The notes beneath the pieces were generated by a model. It had not been told where the DNA came from, made no database searches, and was given only the letters and a program-made list of their open reading frames with translations. This document shows positions 46,801-54,538 of a stretch of 64,000 bases of DNA, one piece after another. The stretch's first letter is position 1; every line of letters starts with the position of its first letter. The stretch comes from JBCCMF01 sp038747545. GTDB lineage: Bacteria > Bacteroidota > Rhodothermia > Rhodothermales > JBCCMF01. The translations under genes and the position numbers were made by a program. Location: contig JBCDJT010000007.1 in the NCBI GenBank assembly GCA_038747545.1, forward strand, positions 1 to 64,000, given 5' to 3'.

Positions 46801-47998
46801 GAAGTTCACGGAGCCCGCTGATACGGTCCACGCCTCAGTCACGCAGGACGGCGACGTGGCCCGGCTGGTGATTGAAGACACGGGCATCGGCATCGCGGTC
46901 GAGCACCTGCCGCACCTGTTCGACCGATTCTACCAGGTGGAGCAGGCGAAGACGCGCAGTCATGAGGGCTCCGGGATCGGGCTGGCGCTGGTGAAAGAGC
47001 TTGTCGACCTGCTAGGCGGCGAGATTGAGGTGGAGAGTACGGTGGGCGTGGGGACACGCTTCCGCATCAGCCTCCCGCTAGTCGCAGCCCCAAGCTTGGG
47101 CGACGGAGCGTCAGGTGATCGGGTGGCAGCATTGCTTCCCCTCGTGGATACAAACGACGTCGATGCCACCGCTGCGGCCCCCTCGCTGGATGTCGAGCCG
47201 CCAGACGAGGTGACCGACCAGCCCGTGGTCCTGATCGTAGAGGACAACGCGGACATGCGGGCCTACGTCCGCTCGCACCTCGAAGACGACTTCCTCATGT
47301 ACGAGGCGATCAACGGCGCCGAAGGGGTTGCGCTAGCCCGCGACATCGTGCCCGACCTGATCGTGTCGGATGTGATGATGCCGGAGATGGACGGCCACGC
47401 CTTGTGCCGGGCCATCAAGGACGAGACGACGACCAGCCATGTGCCCGTGCTGTTGCTCACCGCACGAGGGCGTGCCGAAGACCGCATCGACGGGTATGAC
47501 GCGGGTGCCGATGCGTACCTCGCCAAGCCGTTCTATGCCAAAGAGCTTCGGGCCAGGGTCGCAGGGCTGATCGCTGAGCGCCGCCGCCTGCGCACGTACT
47601 ACCAGGGTCCGTCAGTCACTGCCACTGACGAGTCCGAATCAGCGTCCAGTGCTCCTGCATTGCCCAAACAGGAGCAGGTCTTCCTAGAGGCCATCCAAGC
47701 ATTGCTGGTAGAACACCTGGATGTGCCCAACTTCGGCATGGACCAGCTGGCCAGCGAAATGCTGATGAGCCGCCGCCAGCTCTCGCGCAAGGTCACAGCC
47801 CTCACGGGCGAGGCGCCCGGCGCATGGCAACGGCGGCTGCGTATGGATCGGGCGCGCGTCCTGCTGCTCGAGGGATATACCGTCAAGGAGGTGGCCCCAC
47901 GCGTGGGCTTCAAGAGCACCACATCCTTCTCCAAAGCCTTCTCCAAGGCCCACGGTCAAGCCCCCCGCAGCTTCGCCGACGCAGCTGCATCGCAGTAA
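43841..47998 (+). CDS. Hybrid two-component system sensor kinase/response regulator, HTCS-1
   Basis: 1385 aa from the GTG at 43841, chosen because the paralogue has ATG there; a GTG at 43805 is upstream. Signal peptide ending VYAQ, then two seven-bladed Reg_prop propellers (about 40-690; GYLWISSRDGLTRFGGGQF), a Y_Y_Y domain (about 710-790), one membrane helix (about 802-825) and a coiled coil. The kinase has FLANIAHEFRTPLT with phospho-His at about 867, SNLLSNALKFTEP and EGSGIGLALVKEL. The receiver has phospho-Asp at about 1177 (SDVMMPEMDG), and an AraC-type DNA-binding domain ends the protein (EVAPRVGFKSTTSFSKAF). In Bacteroides such proteins sense glycans and activate adjacent genes; here no SusCD genes are near, only S74 proteins. 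Confidence 0.95.
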   Translation: MSTARPSRVWWRLATLLLFVATTEAVYAQTEVTYEVHPDYTVRHWTTADGLPVNGGNDLLKASDGYLWISSRDGLTRFGGGQFTVFNTINTPALSSNRISLLHESADGHLWIEVRPQRLVRYRAGQFEQVARPVTPMVHFHTTGDTLWLPAANGLAMYRNGVETLYRPDILTDPGQFLLRDRSGQVWVNMPSRGIARFSTDGAVQWIDQDEALQGESFDAAWEDWEEGIWVAGTHTYHLVGGQVRYYRDWSTGVLDNYRQHRTMSMPSTPTEAATGQAVHAPGGAIWRYMINLSASSGQSAEQWGRVYRDAKQIFEVYGSRISSIELDSDGSLWVLTRSNGLFHLQRRLFTTLSEAAGLPADNVYPVMQARDGSVWIGTVNGIAVTDGDRVETTFPATSFRGDGRPASVLSLLEEASGQVWASTWTGVCRIRGENCEPWSLPLEANTGVVRAMYEDDQGRLWMGAARGLALRSGGPGEYMWQWLGFEGGQTKQARVIRQMHDGTILIGTNGGGLYRYLEKGSFEILQVHTAESMLPSNQIRDIYEDAEGFVWLALEDHGLCRLDWEGQPTLAGADLACLTTEDGLYDNSLHRILEDDDGRFWFNTNRGIFWVSRAEVDAYIAGGRPLLTSVAYTEVDGMRNQEGNGGVQPAGTRTADGWLWFPTVGGVVVVDPARVPVPSPQAVIESVRVEDAARPTGDALVLAAEERDVSFALLGVEPNQPEDVHVQYRVVGYDDTWHAAGSQWVASYTNLEPGGYRFEVRAGLGGVWSAPVVQELQRTALFWETAWFFALCGVLLMGLVYGGFRYRVRQLEARQRQLEATVAARTSEIAARTSEVEAQKAQLAEQALELKKANDVKSHFLANIAHEFRTPLTLTFGPIADLLDGRFAVEDKAKPHLVRAQRNGHRLLRLINQLLDLSRIDAGNHDLQLTTLDLARHVREIASLFAEVTMQRGRTFTTDFSAAPVWVTADVDAIEHIVSNLLSNALKFTEPADTVHASVTQDGDVARLVIEDTGIGIAVEHLPHLFDRFYQVEQAKTRSHEGSGIGLALVKELVDLLGGEIEVESTVGVGTRFRISLPLVAAPSLGDGASGDRVAALLPLVDTNDVDATAAAPSLDVEPPDEVTDQPVVLIVEDNADMRAYVRSHLEDDFLMYEAINGAEGVALARDIVPDLIVSDVMMPEMDGHALCRAIKDETTTSHVPVLLLTARGRAEDRIDGYDAGADAYLAKPFYAKELRARVAGLIAERRRLRTYYQGPSVTATDESESASSAPALPKQEQVFLEAIQALLVEHLDVPNFGMDQLASEMLMSRRQLSRKVTALTGEAPGAWQRRLRMDRARVLLLEGYTVKEVAPRVGFKSTTSFSKAFSKAHGQAPRSFADAAASQ

Positions 47999-48422
47999 GT
48001 CAGCACGGTCGTTAGCTAAAAAGCCTGTCCGACCGTTGGGCTCGTGATGGCTGTGAGAAGGAGATGTGTTTGGACCATGCCTCGCCGTCCAACGAATAGC
48101 ATCTGCCCCTATCTCGGCGTGCCCTCTCCTAAGGAGGAGAGGGACAGGGTGAGGTGGAATTAAGGGGTGTCGCCAAGGCTGATCTACCTCACCCCAGTCC
48201 TCACCTAGCAAGGAGAGGGAGCCCGTTTTGCCAAGCTGCAAAGTCCTCGTTACTGATGGCGCCCCAGCGGCTCATTTCGTGGGGAAAGTGCCTGTATCGA
48301 GCATTTTGGCACGGATGAAGCGGTATTTGTCCCATGTGGATAGCCTGACGGCCCGCATCTTTGAAGTGTTGCTGCTTCGCTGAGCGCGCGGCACCTCTCA
48401 ACGAACAGCGCTACCCGTGCTC
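47999..48422. other. Spacer between HTCS-1 and the small gene
   Basis: No gene over this stretch. It holds an inverted-repeat element (48122-48235). The remaining sequence, about 48240-48420, presumably carries the promoter of the small gene and S74-A1, but no clear motif could be assigned. Confidence 0.5.
48122..48235 (+). repeat. Intergenic inverted-repeat element, family 1, copy 1
   Basis: Begins with CCCTCTCCT and AGGAGAGGG close together, then GGGTGAGGT (48147-48155) and its exact complement ACCTCACCC (48186-48194), and closes with AGCAAGGAGAGGGAGCCCG. Related copies lie at 58683 (opposite orientation) and 61354. A long imperfect hairpin is expected in RNA or single-stranded DNA. Confidence 0.75.
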
Positions 48423-48593
48423 ATGGCCGCTTCGCATCACACTACGCCGCCTCCCGCCGCCACCGCGTCCGGTCCAGAGCCTGCAAAGCGATCCATCGCT
48501 GCGACTGAGATTGCCTCGCTGCGGGCGATGGATCAGCGCCTGGATGACGCGTCAACAGCCAAGCCAGCACCTCCGCCTCCGAGTGCGCGTTAA
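48423..48593 (+). CDS. Conserved 56-residue small protein, copy 1
   Basis: ATG at 48423, TAA at 48591. Pro/Ala-rich ends flank a core RSIAATEIASLRAMDQRLD (residues 23-41). An equally long 56-aa frame at the same position in the second cassette keeps RSIAAAEIASLRAM and QR-D, with different Pro-rich tails, which argues for real translation. The core is amphipathic and helical in character; no signal peptide. It ends 18 bases before the S74-A1 start, so both are probably cotranscribed. Unknown function; a chaperone, anti-regulator or assembly peptide for the S74 proteins is possible. Confidence 0.65.
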   Translation: MAASHHTTPPPAATASGPEPAKRSIAATEIASLRAMDQRLDDASTAKPAPPPPSAR

Positions 48594-48611
48594 CGATCAC
48601 GTCCTGTCGTC

Positions 48612-50450
48612 ATGTCTTCACTGAACGTTATGCTTCGTCCTCTCGCCGTCTATGGCTTGATTATCTCACTGTTGCTGGCTCCCGCGGCGTTCGCCCAAGG
48701 CGACGGCACCCACACCGCTGGCGATAATGCGGGCGTCAATCAGTTTGGTTCAGCCGATTTCAACACGCTTATCGGCGACGAGGCCGGCTTCTCGATGACC
48801 TCTGGAGACCGAAACACCTTCATGGGCTATCAGGCGGGGTATGAGGTGACCTCTGATGTCAACTTGGTAGCCATCGGCTACCAAGCGGGCTTCAACAACA
48901 CCGAAAATGACCACGTCCTCATAGGGTTGCAGGCGGGCTTCAACAACACATCGGGCCGGGATGCGATCTTCATCGGCTCGCTGGCCGGGTGGTCGAATAC
49001 GACGGGCGATGACAACGTCTTCTTGGGCGCGCGTGCCGGATACTGCCATACGGGAGGCGATGACAACACGTACGTGGGCATGGAGGCGGGCTATGGCGGC
49101 ATCGGCGGTGTGAGTACGTGTACCACGGCAGGCTCAGGCGGCAGAAACACGTTTGTAGGTTACCGGGCCGGGCTCAGCATCGACTCGGGCATCCGCAACA
49201 CCGCCGTGGGGGCAGAATCACTCATCAACCTCACCACTAGCGACCGCAACACGGCACTAGGCGACTCCTCTGGCTACGCACTGACCACCGGGCGCCTCAA
49301 CACCTTCCTCGGCCAGGCCGCAGGCAGCGGCACGGTCAATGCCAGCTTCAATACCTTCGTCGGCGCCCGCGCCGGGCTGGCCAACAACGCCGGGGGCATG
49401 GGCGGTAGCCGCAACACGTACGTTGGCTACGAGGCCGGGGCCACCAATGAAGCCGGCGAAGACAACGTAGGCATGGGCTACGGCGCCGACTTCTCCACGG
49501 CAGGCAGCAGTGGCAACCAGCGCAACGTGTTCCTCGGTGCCGAGACGGCGCTGGTAGGCGCTGTTGACGACAACGTGCTGGTGGGTTACGACGCGCAGTC
49601 GAGCGTATCGGGTGGCATCGCCATCGGCAGCGCGTCCGATGTGGCAGGCACGAACGGCATCGCCGTGGGACGCGAAGCGGATGTGGAGGGTACGAGCGCT
49701 ATCGCCATCGGTTACCAGAGCCGCACGACGGGCGCGAACAGCATCACGCTGGGCAACGGCGCGAGCGCGACGGCGGCCAACGCCATTGCGATTGGCAACG
49801 GCACGACGGTGAGCGCGGCAAACGAGGCGTACATCGGCAACGCGGCGATGATGTCGATTGGTGGCATCACGAACTGGACGGCCACCAGCGATGCGCGGCT
49901 GAAGACGGACGTGCGCGAGGATGTGCCCGGGCTGTCGTTCGTGCGCCAGCTACGGCCTGCGCGCTACCGCTTCGACCGGGACGCACTGCAGCGGCTCTCG
50001 GCGTCGAGCGAAGGGCTGGACGCCGCGCTGGATGCCAAGGCGCAGCAGTGGCAAACGGGCTTCTTGGCGCAGGAGGTGGAAGCGGCATCGAAAGCCACGG
50101 ACTTTGATTTCAGCGGGGTAGTGACGCCGACGGAAGGGCGAGCACACTACGGCCTCCGGTACGCCGAGTTTGTCGTGCCGTTGACGAAAGCCGTGCAAGA
50201 GCTGGATGCTACGCACGACGCAGAGGCGGGTCGTGTCATCAGCCACGAAGCACGCGTCGCGGCGCTGGAGGCTGTGATTGCGGAGCAGGAGGCGGTGCTG
50301 GCAGCGCAGGATGAGACGCTGACCACTCAGGCCAGAAAACTGACGGCTCGGCTGGCGCTGCTTGCAGACTACGAGGCGCGCGTGAAGCGATTACTCCGTA
50401 CCGCGCCAGTTCCGGCCATCACCATGCCTACAACCACACCACACCGCTGA
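48612..50450 (+). CDS. Secreted S74 fibre/adhesin protein, type A, copy 1
   Basis: 612 aa. Signal peptide LIISLLLAPAAFAQ. About 40-300: repeats of the form GDxNTFxGxxAGxxxTT (for example GDRNTFMGYQAGYEVT, DDNTYVGMEAGYGG). About 300-415: YadA-head-like repeats (SAIAIGYQSRTTGANSITLG, NAIAIGNGTTVSAANEAYIG). Then the Peptidase_S74 domain, SDARLK with Ser 426 and Lys 431 in the positions of the self-cleavage dyad known from phage endosialidase, followed by GFLAQEVEAA and HYGLRYAEFVVPLTKAVQEL, and a C-terminal coiled coil. S74 domains trimerise beta-helical fibres and often cut themselves off. No T9SS or YadA anchor is seen, so surface attachment is unexplained. Confidence 0.9.
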   Translation: MSSLNVMLRPLAVYGLIISLLLAPAAFAQGDGTHTAGDNAGVNQFGSADFNTLIGDEAGFSMTSGDRNTFMGYQAGYEVTSDVNLVAIGYQAGFNNTENDHVLIGLQAGFNNTSGRDAIFIGSLAGWSNTTGDDNVFLGARAGYCHTGGDDNTYVGMEAGYGGIGGVSTCTTAGSGGRNTFVGYRAGLSIDSGIRNTAVGAESLINLTTSDRNTALGDSSGYALTTGRLNTFLGQAAGSGTVNASFNTFVGARAGLANNAGGMGGSRNTYVGYEAGATNEAGEDNVGMGYGADFSTAGSSGNQRNVFLGAETALVGAVDDNVLVGYDAQSSVSGGIAIGSASDVAGTNGIAVGREADVEGTSAIAIGYQSRTTGANSITLGNGASATAANAIAIGNGTTVSAANEAYIGNAAMMSIGGITNWTATSDARLKTDVREDVPGLSFVRQLRPARYRFDRDALQRLSASSEGLDAALDAKAQQWQTGFLAQEVEAASKATDFDFSGVVTPTEGRAHYGLRYAEFVVPLTKAVQELDATHDAEAGRVISHEARVAALEAVIAEQEAVLAAQDETLTTQARKLTARLALLADYEARVKRLLRTAPVPAITMPTTTPHR

Positions 50451-50511
50451 TCCCTCAGTGGCGCTGCTCATGCTGCACCGTTCGCCTACATCACGCCCAA
50501 TCTATACTGCC

Positions 50512-52341
50512 ATGTGTCGCCGCTCCACAGTCCGTCTGCTCGGTTTCGCCCTGCTCCTGTTGATCGTCGTGCTTCCTGCACGGGCTCAAACTGGTAACCA
50601 TGTGGCCGGGGAGCATAATGGTGTGGCCAATGCCGGTGTCAACCTCACCACCGGCGATTTCAATACAGCTGTAGGCGACTTCTCCAGCAACAAGCTATCC
50701 ACAGGAAGCCGGAACGTATCCTTGGGGTACAGGTCGGGCGCGCAGAACCTAGTCGATGGAAATGTCTTCCTTGGAGGATTCGCCGGGCGCTTCAGCACCA
50801 CAGGAACGGGTCTTGTCTTCGTTGGTGGGGAGGCCGGAGAGGAGAACACCACAGGTAGCGATAACACGTTCGTGGGCCACGAGGCGGGTCTTATCACCTC
50901 GACGGGACATAGCAATACATTCATCGGTGAGGAAGCGGGAGAGGGCAACCTTACCGGGTATGCCAATACCTACATCGGCGAGGATGCCGGGTTTGGGAGC
51001 AGCAACCGGAATAGTGGAGCGGGCTTCTACAACACGTTGGTAGGCAACATGGCAGGTGCCGACCTCTTCAACGGATTCCGAAATACGGCGGTAGGAGACC
51101 GGGCAGGGGAGGACCTAAACAATGCTGACCGCAATACGGCGTTCGGCGACTCTGCGGGTGTTGATATTGGCGACGGGCGCTACAACACCATGCTGGGCCA
51201 AGCTGCGGGAGCACGGACCGAGTGGGCAGACTTCAATACGTTTATAGGGGCACGCGCGGGAGGAAGGAATAATATGAGCAACGAGACCTTCAACGCCAAC
51301 CGAAATACCTACGTGGGTTACTACGCAGGGTATACCAACCAGACTGGTGAGGATAATGTCGGGATGGGCTTCAACGCCGACTTCTCGACCGATGCAACAG
51401 GCGATGGCAACGAGCGCAACGTCTTCATTGGCGCCGAAGCGCTCCTGGTGGGAGACGACGAGCCGAGCGACGAAGTCGGCATCAATGACAACGTGCTCCT
51501 TGGCTACGGCACGCGCTCGGCCGTGAACCAAGCCGTCGCGGTCGGCAGCGAGGCCGAAGTCGGCGGCGCAAACGGCATCGCTATCGGCGCTGCGGCTGAT
51601 CTCGATAGCCCGAACAGCCTGCTCATCGGCGCTGAGACTCTGGGCACAGGGCAGAACAGCATCGCCCTCGGCTACCAGAGCAGCGTCACGGCGGATAACA
51701 GCATCGCCATCGGCAATAGCACGGGTGTTGGGGGAGCTAACGAAGCGTACATCGGCAATGCGTCTACGACATCCATCGGCGGCAGCGTCAACTGGATGGC
51801 GATGAGCGATGAGCGGCTGAAGACGGATGTACAACGCGACGTGCCGGGTCTCGATTTCGTGCGCCGCCTGCGCCCGGTGCGCTACCGCTTCGACCTGGGA
51901 GGCATCCGAAATTTTGGCGGTGCTGACGATGCACTCGTGGCAAAGGCGGGGGTATGGCAGACAGGCTTTTTGGCGCAAGAAGTGGAGTCGGCGGCTGAGG
52001 CGACGGGCTTTGCCTTCAGCGGGGTGGTAGCGCCCGTGAAGGGGCGGTTACACTGCGGCTTGCGGTATGCTGAGTTTGTGGTGCCGCTCACCCAGGCCGT
52101 GCAGGAGGTCGACGCCGCGTACGCCACCCACGCATCGCACAGCACGCAGCAGGACGCGCAAATCGCGGCGCTCGAAGCGGTGATTGCCGAGCAGGCGGTG
52201 CGCATTGCCAAACGGCGCAACGAGATCGCGACGCAACAGGACCGCCTCACTGCCCAACAAGCCCTCCTGGACCGCTACGATGCCCTGCTTGACGGCCTGA
52301 CGGGTGTCAGTCAGCCAGTCCCCGTAGCATCGAATCAATAA
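50512..52341 (+). CDS. Secreted S74 fibre/adhesin protein, type B, copy 1
   Basis: 609 aa from the ATG at 50512 (MCRRSTVRLLGFALLLLIVV, signal to ARAQ); upstream in-frame starts lack a better signal. Mature start TGNHVAGEHNG. Repeats with NTFVGHEAGLITSTG, NTFIGEEAGEGNLTG and NTYIGEDAGFG; then YadA-head-like SIALGYQSSVTADNSIAIGN. The S74 domain begins MAMSDERLKTDV (Ser 432) with GLDFVRRLRPVRYRFDLGG, a version distinct from types A and C. GFLAQEVESA and a C-terminal coiled coil follow. Only 61 bases separate it from S74-A1. Confidence 0.9.
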   Translation: MCRRSTVRLLGFALLLLIVVLPARAQTGNHVAGEHNGVANAGVNLTTGDFNTAVGDFSSNKLSTGSRNVSLGYRSGAQNLVDGNVFLGGFAGRFSTTGTGLVFVGGEAGEENTTGSDNTFVGHEAGLITSTGHSNTFIGEEAGEGNLTGYANTYIGEDAGFGSSNRNSGAGFYNTLVGNMAGADLFNGFRNTAVGDRAGEDLNNADRNTAFGDSAGVDIGDGRYNTMLGQAAGARTEWADFNTFIGARAGGRNNMSNETFNANRNTYVGYYAGYTNQTGEDNVGMGFNADFSTDATGDGNERNVFIGAEALLVGDDEPSDEVGINDNVLLGYGTRSAVNQAVAVGSEAEVGGANGIAIGAAADLDSPNSLLIGAETLGTGQNSIALGYQSSVTADNSIAIGNSTGVGGANEAYIGNASTTSIGGSVNWMAMSDERLKTDVQRDVPGLDFVRRLRPVRYRFDLGGIRNFGGADDALVAKAGVWQTGFLAQEVESAAEATGFAFSGVVAPVKGRLHCGLRYAEFVVPLTQAVQEVDAAYATHASHSTQQDAQIAALEAVIAEQAVRIAKRRNEIATQQDRLTAQQALLDRYDALLDGLTGVSQPVPVASNQ

Positions 52342-52390
52342 TTCCGCTTCCGAGAACAGAGCAGACGCCCGGCAGAGATGGCACTACAAA

Positions 52391-52497
52391 CCGCCCCCTC
52401 CAGAGGGCTGCCCGGAGGGCTGGGGGTGTATTCTACGCCAGCGCATACACCCTCCGACCCGCCTAGTGGCGGCCCACCTCCCTCAAGGGGGGCCTGG
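52391..52497 (+). repeat. Intergenic inverted-repeat element, family 2, copy 1
   Basis: CCGCCCCCTCCAGAGGGCTG, GGGCTGGGGGTGTA, then ATACACCCTCCGACCCGCC and GGCGGCCCACCTCCCTCAAG. GGGTGTA and TACACCC face each other around a variable centre. Related copies at 61135 and 63380 also lie between S74 genes. Confidence 0.8.
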
Positions 52498-52595
52498 TGC
52501 CAAGATCCATCCGTCCAGATTGTGACCAGAACCAATCATCACGATTTCGGCGCTCGCTCACCCCAACGCCCTGCATCTCCCAAAGACAAATCGCA

Positions 52596-54371
52596 ATGAC
52601 CATCCAACCACGCCTTATTCGTGCACCACGCCTCCTACAGATCGCTGTGCTAGCGGTATGTGCTGGGATGGTAGTGCCAACGGCCCACGCGCAGATTTTT
52701 AACCACGTCGAAGGCGACGGGGCTGGGCAAAATATCAATGACGGTAACTTCGTCACGGCTGTAGGCGACGGAGCCGGGTTCTCGGTGAGGTCGGGGAATG
52801 AGTCGACATATCTCGGCTATCAGGCAGGCTACAACAATCTGGCGCGCACAGCTGTCTTCATCGGCTACTTGGCAGGGTTCACCAACACGAATGGCTTCGA
52901 CAACGTGTTCGTGGGCGCCAACGCGGGCTATTTCAACCTGGACGGCGGGGATAACACGTTCATCGGTGGCAATGCGGGGCAGGGGAACACCACAGCCGAC
53001 GAAAACACCTTCGTTGGCGATCAGGCAGGGGAGTGCAATACCACAGGCGAGCAGAACACGTACATCGGCACAGAGGCAGGTCCGAACGTATCCAGCGGTG
53101 GCTGCGGCGCGCTCGGGACGGGGTTCAAGAACACAGCCGTGGGCACCGATGCACTGAGCGATGTCACCAGCGGCTTTCGCAACACCGCCATAGGCGTGCG
53201 CGCTCTGGACGACGTCAGTTCTGGAGACCGCAACACGGCGCTGGGCGACTCGGCGGGTGTCGACATCGGCGTGGGGCGCTACAACACGATGCTGGGGCAA
53301 GCCGCTGGCTCCAACACCGAGCACGCCGATTTCAACACCTTTGTGGGCGCCAACGCAGGATGGGACAACAACCGCACGAACAATACAGAGAATGCCAACC
53401 GCAACACATACGTGGGCTACTTCACGGGCTACGAGAACCGCGAGGGGCAGGACAATGTGGGCATGGGCCACAATGCCGACTTCTTCGACGATGACATCGG
53501 CGAATCCCGCAACGTATTCATTGGTGCCAACGCCCTGCTGCGCAATGGCGACAACGTGATTGTGGGCTACAGCACGCGCTCCACCGTCGATAGAGGCATC
53601 GCCCTCGGCTACAACGCCGATGTGGCGGGCACCGATGGCATCGCCCTCGGCTACAACGCCGACCTCAACAACACGGGCGGCATCATCATCGGCGATGCCG
53701 TCATGGGCTTCGGCACCAACAGCATCGCCATCGGCACTTCAAGCAGCGTCACGGCGGAGAACGCCATCGCGATTGGCAACGGCACGAGCGTGACATCGGC
53801 GAACGAGGTCACCATCGGCAACGGCGCCACGACGGCCATCGGCGGGATCGTCAACTGGACGGCCACGAGCGATGCGCGGCTCAAGACGGACGTGCGTGAG
53901 GACGTGCCCGGGCTGGCGTTCATCACCAGGCTGCGCCCGGCGCGCTACCGCTTCGACGTGGACGGGCTGCGGAGCCTGAGTGCTGCGGGCCGTGACCTGG
54001 ACGAAGCACTCGTGGCGAAGTCGCAGGTGTGGCAAACGGGGTTTCTGGCGCAAGAGGTAGAGGCAGCGGCCGAGGCGGTGGGCTTCGACTTCAGCGGCGT
54101 GGTGGCGCCGACGGATGGGCGGAGCCACTACGGCTTGCGGTACGCCGAGTTTGTGGTGCCGTTGACGCAGGCTATCCAAGAACTCGACGTCCGTGAACAG
54201 GATTTGGCGGCAAGCATCGGCACACTCGCCGAGCGGCTGACGCGGTTGGAAACGCAAGTGACAGCGCAGCAGAGGCGTTATGCTACTGCGCCCGCTCCAG
54301 TGAGCGATCAGGATGTGCAGCAGGCTGAAGATGCCCTGACGCGGCTGGAGGCGCTGGCTGCAGACCGGTAG
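52596..54371 (+). CDS. Secreted S74 fibre/adhesin protein, type C, copy 1
   Basis: 591 aa from the ATG at 52596 (MTIQPRLIRAPRLLQIAVLA, signal to AHAQ). Mature start IFNHVEGDGAGQNINDG. Repeats such as TYLGYQAGYNN, NVFVGANAGYFNLDGGDNTF and NTFVGDQAGECNTTG. A central block (SAGVDIGVGRYNTMLGQAAG and NANRNTYVGY) is nearly the same as in type B. YadA-head-like units precede SDARLKTDVREDVPGL (Ser 425). GFLAQEVEAAAEAVGFDFSG and a C-terminal coiled coil follow. It is the last gene of cassette 1. Confidence 0.9.
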   Translation: MTIQPRLIRAPRLLQIAVLAVCAGMVVPTAHAQIFNHVEGDGAGQNINDGNFVTAVGDGAGFSVRSGNESTYLGYQAGYNNLARTAVFIGYLAGFTNTNGFDNVFVGANAGYFNLDGGDNTFIGGNAGQGNTTADENTFVGDQAGECNTTGEQNTYIGTEAGPNVSSGGCGALGTGFKNTAVGTDALSDVTSGFRNTAIGVRALDDVSSGDRNTALGDSAGVDIGVGRYNTMLGQAAGSNTEHADFNTFVGANAGWDNNRTNNTENANRNTYVGYFTGYENREGQDNVGMGHNADFFDDDIGESRNVFIGANALLRNGDNVIVGYSTRSTVDRGIALGYNADVAGTDGIALGYNADLNNTGGIIIGDAVMGFGTNSIAIGTSSSVTAENAIAIGNGTSVTSANEVTIGNGATTAIGGIVNWTATSDARLKTDVREDVPGLAFITRLRPARYRFDVDGLRSLSAAGRDLDEALVAKSQVWQTGFLAQEVEAAAEAVGFDFSGVVAPTDGRSHYGLRYAEFVVPLTQAIQELDVREQDLAASIGTLAERLTRLETQVTAQQRRYATAPAPVSDQDVQQAEDALTRLEALAADR

Positions 54372-54431
54372 CATACATGGGGCAGTCTGCACAGCCTTCA
54401 CGCCTATCTGTCGCGAGAACGCAGGAATTGC

Positions 54432-54471
54432 TCGTATACTACTAGGCAGACTGACTTGCTCGCCAAGCAAG
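54432..54471 (+). promoter_or_regulatory. Promoter and leader dyad of HTCS-2
   Basis: TATACT at 54435-54440 in TCGTATACTA, followed by the dyad CTTGC (54455-54459)/GCAAG (54467-54471), which extends to CTTGCT/AGCAAG. Counterpart of the HTCS-1 leader with a compensatory C-G to T-A change. The next bases GTGCGCCCCACCACGACGC are identical in both. Confidence 0.55.
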
Positions 54472-54538
54472 GTGCGCCCCACCACGACGCATCGCCGGCC
54501 TAGTGCTTCATCCATCGCCCTACCCGATCTCCCAATCC

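Larger units (their letters stand above)
43690..54380 (+). repeat. Duplicated HTCS-S74 cassette, copy 1
   Basis: Five genes in one orientation: HTCS-1, a 56-residue protein, and S74 proteins of types A, B and C. The whole arrangement recurs from 54382. Similarity begins in the shared leader (about 43690 and 54382, GAGCCTTCACGCC versus ACAGCCTTCACGCC) and covers the promoter, kinase gene, small gene and each S74 type in the same order. Divergence is considerable, so the duplication is not recent, or the copies evolve fast. Confidence 0.85.
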
